From NCBI GenBank assembly GCA_021186555.1, contig JAJKFL010000012.1, positions 16,441,711 to 16,505,710 on the forward strand: DNA of 64,000 nucleotides, in the 5' to 3' direction. This DNA comes from Reticulitermes speratus (lineage: Eukaryota; Arthropoda; Insecta; Blattodea; Rhinotermitidae). Shown piece after piece: positions 60,856 to 64,000 of this stretch. Below the pieces are notes generated by a model. That model was not told the DNA's origin. It worked only from the letters and a program-made list of their open reading frames with translations, and did not search any database. Made by a program: the position numbers and the translations under genes. Numbering within the stretch: position 1 is the stretch's first letter; every line of letters begins with the position of its first letter.

Positions 60856-61179
60856 TAATAAACCCAGACTAAATATCATTGATGATACTTTAGCAAAGAA
60901 TGCATTGCAAAGAAGCGAAAAATAGCAGCTGTCGTGGTGTTATTTAGAGTAGGTGTATAACGTTGGCACAAGCCAAAACACAAAGACCCTTAGTTACAGT
61001 AAACAGTCTATCGGCTTATATTTCTTTTGGGGCCCTCCGATTACGATGGATACCGAAACCCCATTTCCACGATTCTTGTATTTCAAAACGATACAAAAAC
61101 AAAAGTGTGATTATTATGATTATTATTGATCGCAATACAATGGACTGGTAGACTAGGGACATATTTTGGAACTACTTAC

Positions 61180-61273
61180 CTTGCCGGAGCCGCGGTTCTT
61201 GGAGCATCGCAGTACTCCGATGGCGTGTTGACGGTATTCCTTCTCCAGGTGATCGTGTTGCGCTTGGATACGG
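61180..61273 (-). CDS. Internal coding exon of an unidentified minus-strand gene
   Basis: On the minus strand a GTTGCAG acceptor precedes a 94-nt block that ends GGCAAG followed by the donor GTAAGTAG. The block is open in one convincing frame after one leading base and encodes 31 residues, beginning RIQAQHDHLEKEY and ending SKNRGSGK. It is charged and helix-prone, which suggests a coiled-coil segment (inference). It ends on a complete codon, so the next exon should start in phase 0, which agrees with the large exon about 2.2 kb downstream. The exon has high GC at third positions, unlike its AT-rich surroundings. I do not recognise the protein family. The first codon is completed by two bases from an upstream exon that lies outside the window or was not found. 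Exon status is fairly sure; function is unknown. Confidence 0.72.
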
Positions 61274-61882
61274 CTGCAACAAAACAAATATAACATTTCA
61301 GGTTAACACTGCGGTTGCTGGGTTATGCCACCATGTAGTCCGGTTGGTGGTTATCAACGTTCCGAAGGATCATACTGCTTCTGCCTTCTTCCCGGAAACA
61401 TGATCGTCCAAAACTTTGGTACACACTTACTGTGCCACGAGGAGGCATGACATAACAACGACTAGCACACAATAATCAGTTTATATAGAATGTCTCAGGA
61501 ATCTTCGATAATTTTCACTACTTGAAGGTTGCAAGACACAACACTTCAGATAGGAGAGTCCACTGTGAGCACTGGTTATGAAGTTCTGTCAGTTCAAACG
61601 CATCAAGTCAAACAGAATCAATCCATATTTTGGTCCTCTGGGTCATAACGCTGTGTCCTTCCTTTTGTATAAAAGTTTCGAAATAACATACCACGGCCAT
61701 TTCTTCTCTACTCTGAAGATGGATGCGGTGTGTTCCTACGAAACTCTGGTACTCAACTACTAGATTGTCTCCTACCCCATAAGAACACAGTGTGAATTTT
61801 GACAGCAGTTTAAACATAGCACTTGTAGGCACGTACCACACTTTCGCGCTTTGACAAACATTGTTAAGAATGTAAATGACTA

Positions 61883-62100
61883 ACTAACTAACTCCATGGA
61901 GCAGAGCCCTTCTTGAGAAGCTAACACTTCCTCAGCTAATCAACAAATTCCCTTATTTAGTGGAACCTGAAGGTTTATTACCGTGTTGACAACAGCCCAA
62001 TACTTGTCCCTATCCTTAGCCAGACGAATCCAAGCCACGACCTCCCACCCTATGTTCAACACCGACTTTAATATTATCCTCCCATCATTGGTCACTATGA
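61883..62100 (-). pseudogene. LINE 3' end, minus strand
   Basis: (TAAC)n, then ACTCCATGGAGCAGAGCCCT, TGTTGACAACAGCCC, CTTAGCCAGACGAATCCAAG and AATATTATCCTCCCATC are the complement of the family tail with its TTAG repeat. Confidence 0.7.
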
Positions 62101-62329
62101 AGTAGCGAATTTCTAATGGTTCGTGAAATCAGTCTTTACTCCATAAACCTGAATGGAAGAAATTACATAGGAGACACATGCCCAGATGGGAGGATAGAAT
62201 TTAACTGGGCCTTAAAGAAATACGGTACAGTGAAACCTGCCAATAAAGGAACGGCAAGGGACCCTTTTTTCCGTTGCAGGCAGGTGCCTTTTAATACAGG
62301 TACTTTAAGTTCAATTAAAGAACCTCGGA

Positions 62330-62520
62330 ACTCCATGGAGCAGAGTCCTTCCTGAGAAGCTAACAGTTCCTCAGCTAGTCAAGAAATTCCTCGCGTTTTA
62401 TGGAACCCGAAGGTTCATTGCCGCATTCACAACAGCCCGCCACCTGTCCCTATCCTGAGCCATATCAATCCAGTCCATGCCCCCCATCCCACTTCTCGAA
62501 GATCCATTTGTCTTCAACAA
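62330..62520 (-). pseudogene. LINE 3' end, minus strand, second copy
   Basis: ACTCCATGGAGCAGAGTCCT, GCGTTTTATGGAACCCGAAG and CTATCCTGAGCCATATCAAT. It lacks the TTAG tail and lies 230 bp from the first copy in the same orientation. Confidence 0.7.
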
Positions 62521-62849
62521 ATACGCAAACAACACATACGCCAGTAAGTGCCACTGACGAAATGCTGGCAATGTACATGTTCATATTTCATCAGACTGAC
62601 TCTGGACCTCACAGTCCTGTTTTATTCGGCGTCAGGTGCAACAACTTCATAATCATAAGAGTCAGTTGTTAAGGACTTTTGAAGAACGAAGCTATTGCAT
62701 GTTTCGGTAACTGTTACGGGATTAACTGGTGAAACTCAAGAAAATCACAAAATATTTCAGTCATGTTTTCTGGTAATCAATCCAAACTTTCAACCAAGTA
62801 TCAATCATAATACCGCTACGCCAATATGCCTGATGACAACATCCACTTC

Positions 62850-63190
62850 AGAAGTTTATCAGTCGATTTCTCACCGCAGAAAACCGAATTCAAACCCCGG
62901 TCAATCCATGTGGGATTTGTTGTGGGCAAAGTGATGCTAGAGCGGGGTTTCCTCCGAGTAGTGTACCTTGCAGGCGTAGATGGGAGGATAATATTAATAT
63001 GGATCTTCAAGAATTGGGATGGGGGGGGGGGGCATGGACTGGAACGATGTGGATCAGAGATGGCGGGCTTTTGTGAATGCGGTAATGAACCTTCGGGTTC
63101 CATAAAACGCGGGGAATTTCTTGACTAGCTGACGACCTGTTAGCTTCTCAGGAAAAACTCTGCTCCATGGAGTTAGTTAGTTAGTTAGTA
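62850..63190 (+). pseudogene. SINE fragment joined to a LINE 3' end
   Basis: CAATCCATGTGGGATTTGTT and CGAGTAGTGTACC (62900-62967) belong to the GGCCGTGCC SINE family. From GGCGTAGATGGGAGGATAAT onward it is a LINE tail whose frame gives [14 protein letters not shown], followed by (TTAG)n at 63173-63189. Confidence 0.68.
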
Positions 63191-63458
63191 GTGTAATTTG
63201 GTCTTCCTCTGACAACTATTATTTTATAAATACCCCAGTTCGTCTGTCATCTGGCGGATGGACAATTTACAGAGTACAGGCTGCAGTGTAACAAATTCAA
63301 AAAGGACTGTTCATAAACTAGTAAAAAATAAAAACATTTCAGTAATTTCTTATTTCAGTGAAACACGAAGCATCATTCATTTGAACAGCAACAATATAAA
63401 CTTCAGTTCTAAGTACTTAAAAATTACTTCACGCTTCTCTATACTGTATAAAAGGAAG

Positions 63459-63731
63459 GTAAAGCGATCCCTGTTCCAGGAGGTTGAGGCTCCCAGATTT
63501 GAAGACAATCGGCACATGATGGTGGTAAGGTTGTCAGCCCTACGCACCGCCCGCCTTTACTCCTCAGGAAATATTCCTGGTACCCATTTCTCTAAAGGCT
63601 GAGTCGACCCCAGGGCCATAGTGCGGCCAGAAGGATTATGTCAATGAAAAATTCCAATGACACCATCGGGAATCGAACCCGCGACCTTCGGCTTGTAGCG
63701 CAGTGCCTCAACCAACTGCACCACCGCTCTA
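63459..63731 (-). repeat. tRNA-derived SINE (AGAGCGGTGG head), minus strand
   Basis: On the minus strand the head is AGAGCGGTGGTGCAGTTGGT, the B box GCGGGTTCGATTCCCGATG, and a body with GGGTCGACTCAGCC ends near GCTTTACCTTCC. Flanks CTCTATACTGTA and CTCTATATACTGTA suggest a slightly altered TSD. Confidence 0.82.
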
Positions 63732-63904
63732 TATACTGTACAGCCGACATACATTTACTCCTCTCTTTATGACACTACCTGCCAGCTACCCCCCTTTTAT
63801 TCACAGAGTTGTATACATGTGTGTGTGTGTCCGGAGATTGTTTTCTACATGTTCAACCATATAATTCTCTGATGAACATTACGCTGTAAAGTCAAGAGTC
63901 AAGA

Positions 63905-63995
63905 AAGTATGTAACCCGGATGGTATTCGAACCGATTACCTCCCAAATACGAAGCCAGAGGATCACTAATACACTAAACTCCTCGATTAATTAGT
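63905..63995 (-). repeat. tRNA-like SINE head at the window edge, minus strand
   Basis: On the minus strand GGAGTTTAGTGTATTAGTGA is A-box-like and ATCGGTTCGAATACCATC is B-box-like. What follows to the left is not a recognised body. Confidence 0.5.
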
Positions 63996-64000
63996 ACAAA

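Overview
This is a eukaryotic, AT-rich, repeat-dense, almost gene-free window, most likely from a cockroach nuclear genome. The best guess is the American cockroach, Periplaneta americana (Blattodea). The organism call rests on memory of repeat families, not on a search: the 3' ends of several truncated LINEs translate into C-terminal tails that I recall as very common in predicted P. americana proteins (for example [21 protein letters not shown] and RWLDCIENDLK), and tRNA-derived SINEs of at least five types are scattered on both strands. There are no bacterial operons, no rRNA and no stand-alone tRNA gene that I can defend.

Only one host gene is visible. It lies on the minus strand at the right end. 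A clean 94-nt exon (61273-61180) with good acceptor and donor sites is followed by a large exon of about 1.85 kb (about 58985 or 59003 down to 57142) that ends in a GTAAGA donor. The large exon encodes a Ser/Pro/Gly-rich, probably disordered protein with repeated K/R-SPL motifs and a polyproline stretch. It is interrupted by four single-base deficits, all of the same sign and mostly in homopolymers; this looks like consensus or assembly error rather than gene decay. I do not recognise the protein.

The rest is repeats. Tandem arrays: 38-bp (1205-1396), 72-bp (3454-3813), 31-bp (4498-5454) with a TAG microsatellite, 44-bp (11221-11363), about 41-bp (12284-12471), 23-bp with TATCGATA in most units (14149-14541), 25-bp (17606-17930), and a nearly identical 110-bp satellite of 19 copies (38525-40617). 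DNA transposon remnants: a PIF/Harbinger-like element with a broken transposase N-terminus (8134-8829), hAT-like MITEs (7174-7429, 18926-19186, 18107-18358, 49306-50154) and a TIR MITE (29431-29766). Truncated LINE 3' ends and tRNA-derived SINEs, several with intact target-site duplications (TSDs), fill much of the rest.

The most interesting content is a set of short non-autonomous elements that share one architecture: a 12-16 bp TSD, inverted arms carrying GTGCAT(N2-4)GTTGGT, a body that often holds a hammerhead-ribozyme-like core (CTGANGA, stem, GAAAC, then a GTA/GTC site) and a 3' tail of about 30-40 nt containing TGCACGGTGA. Members lie at 15223-15357, 24316-24923 (nested in a larger fold-back, 24282-25344), 42963-43377, 43969-44186, 49532-50069 (nested in a hAT MITE), 50643-51209 and 51292-51495. 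A relative lies at 23134-23412, and a second group has the tail CACGGCGTCACATCCCGG. Inverted terminal arms, a short extra tail, variable TSDs and hammerhead motifs are known hallmarks of Penelope-like retroelements, so I read these as non-autonomous Penelope-type elements mobilised in trans. No Penelope reverse transcriptase is encoded here.
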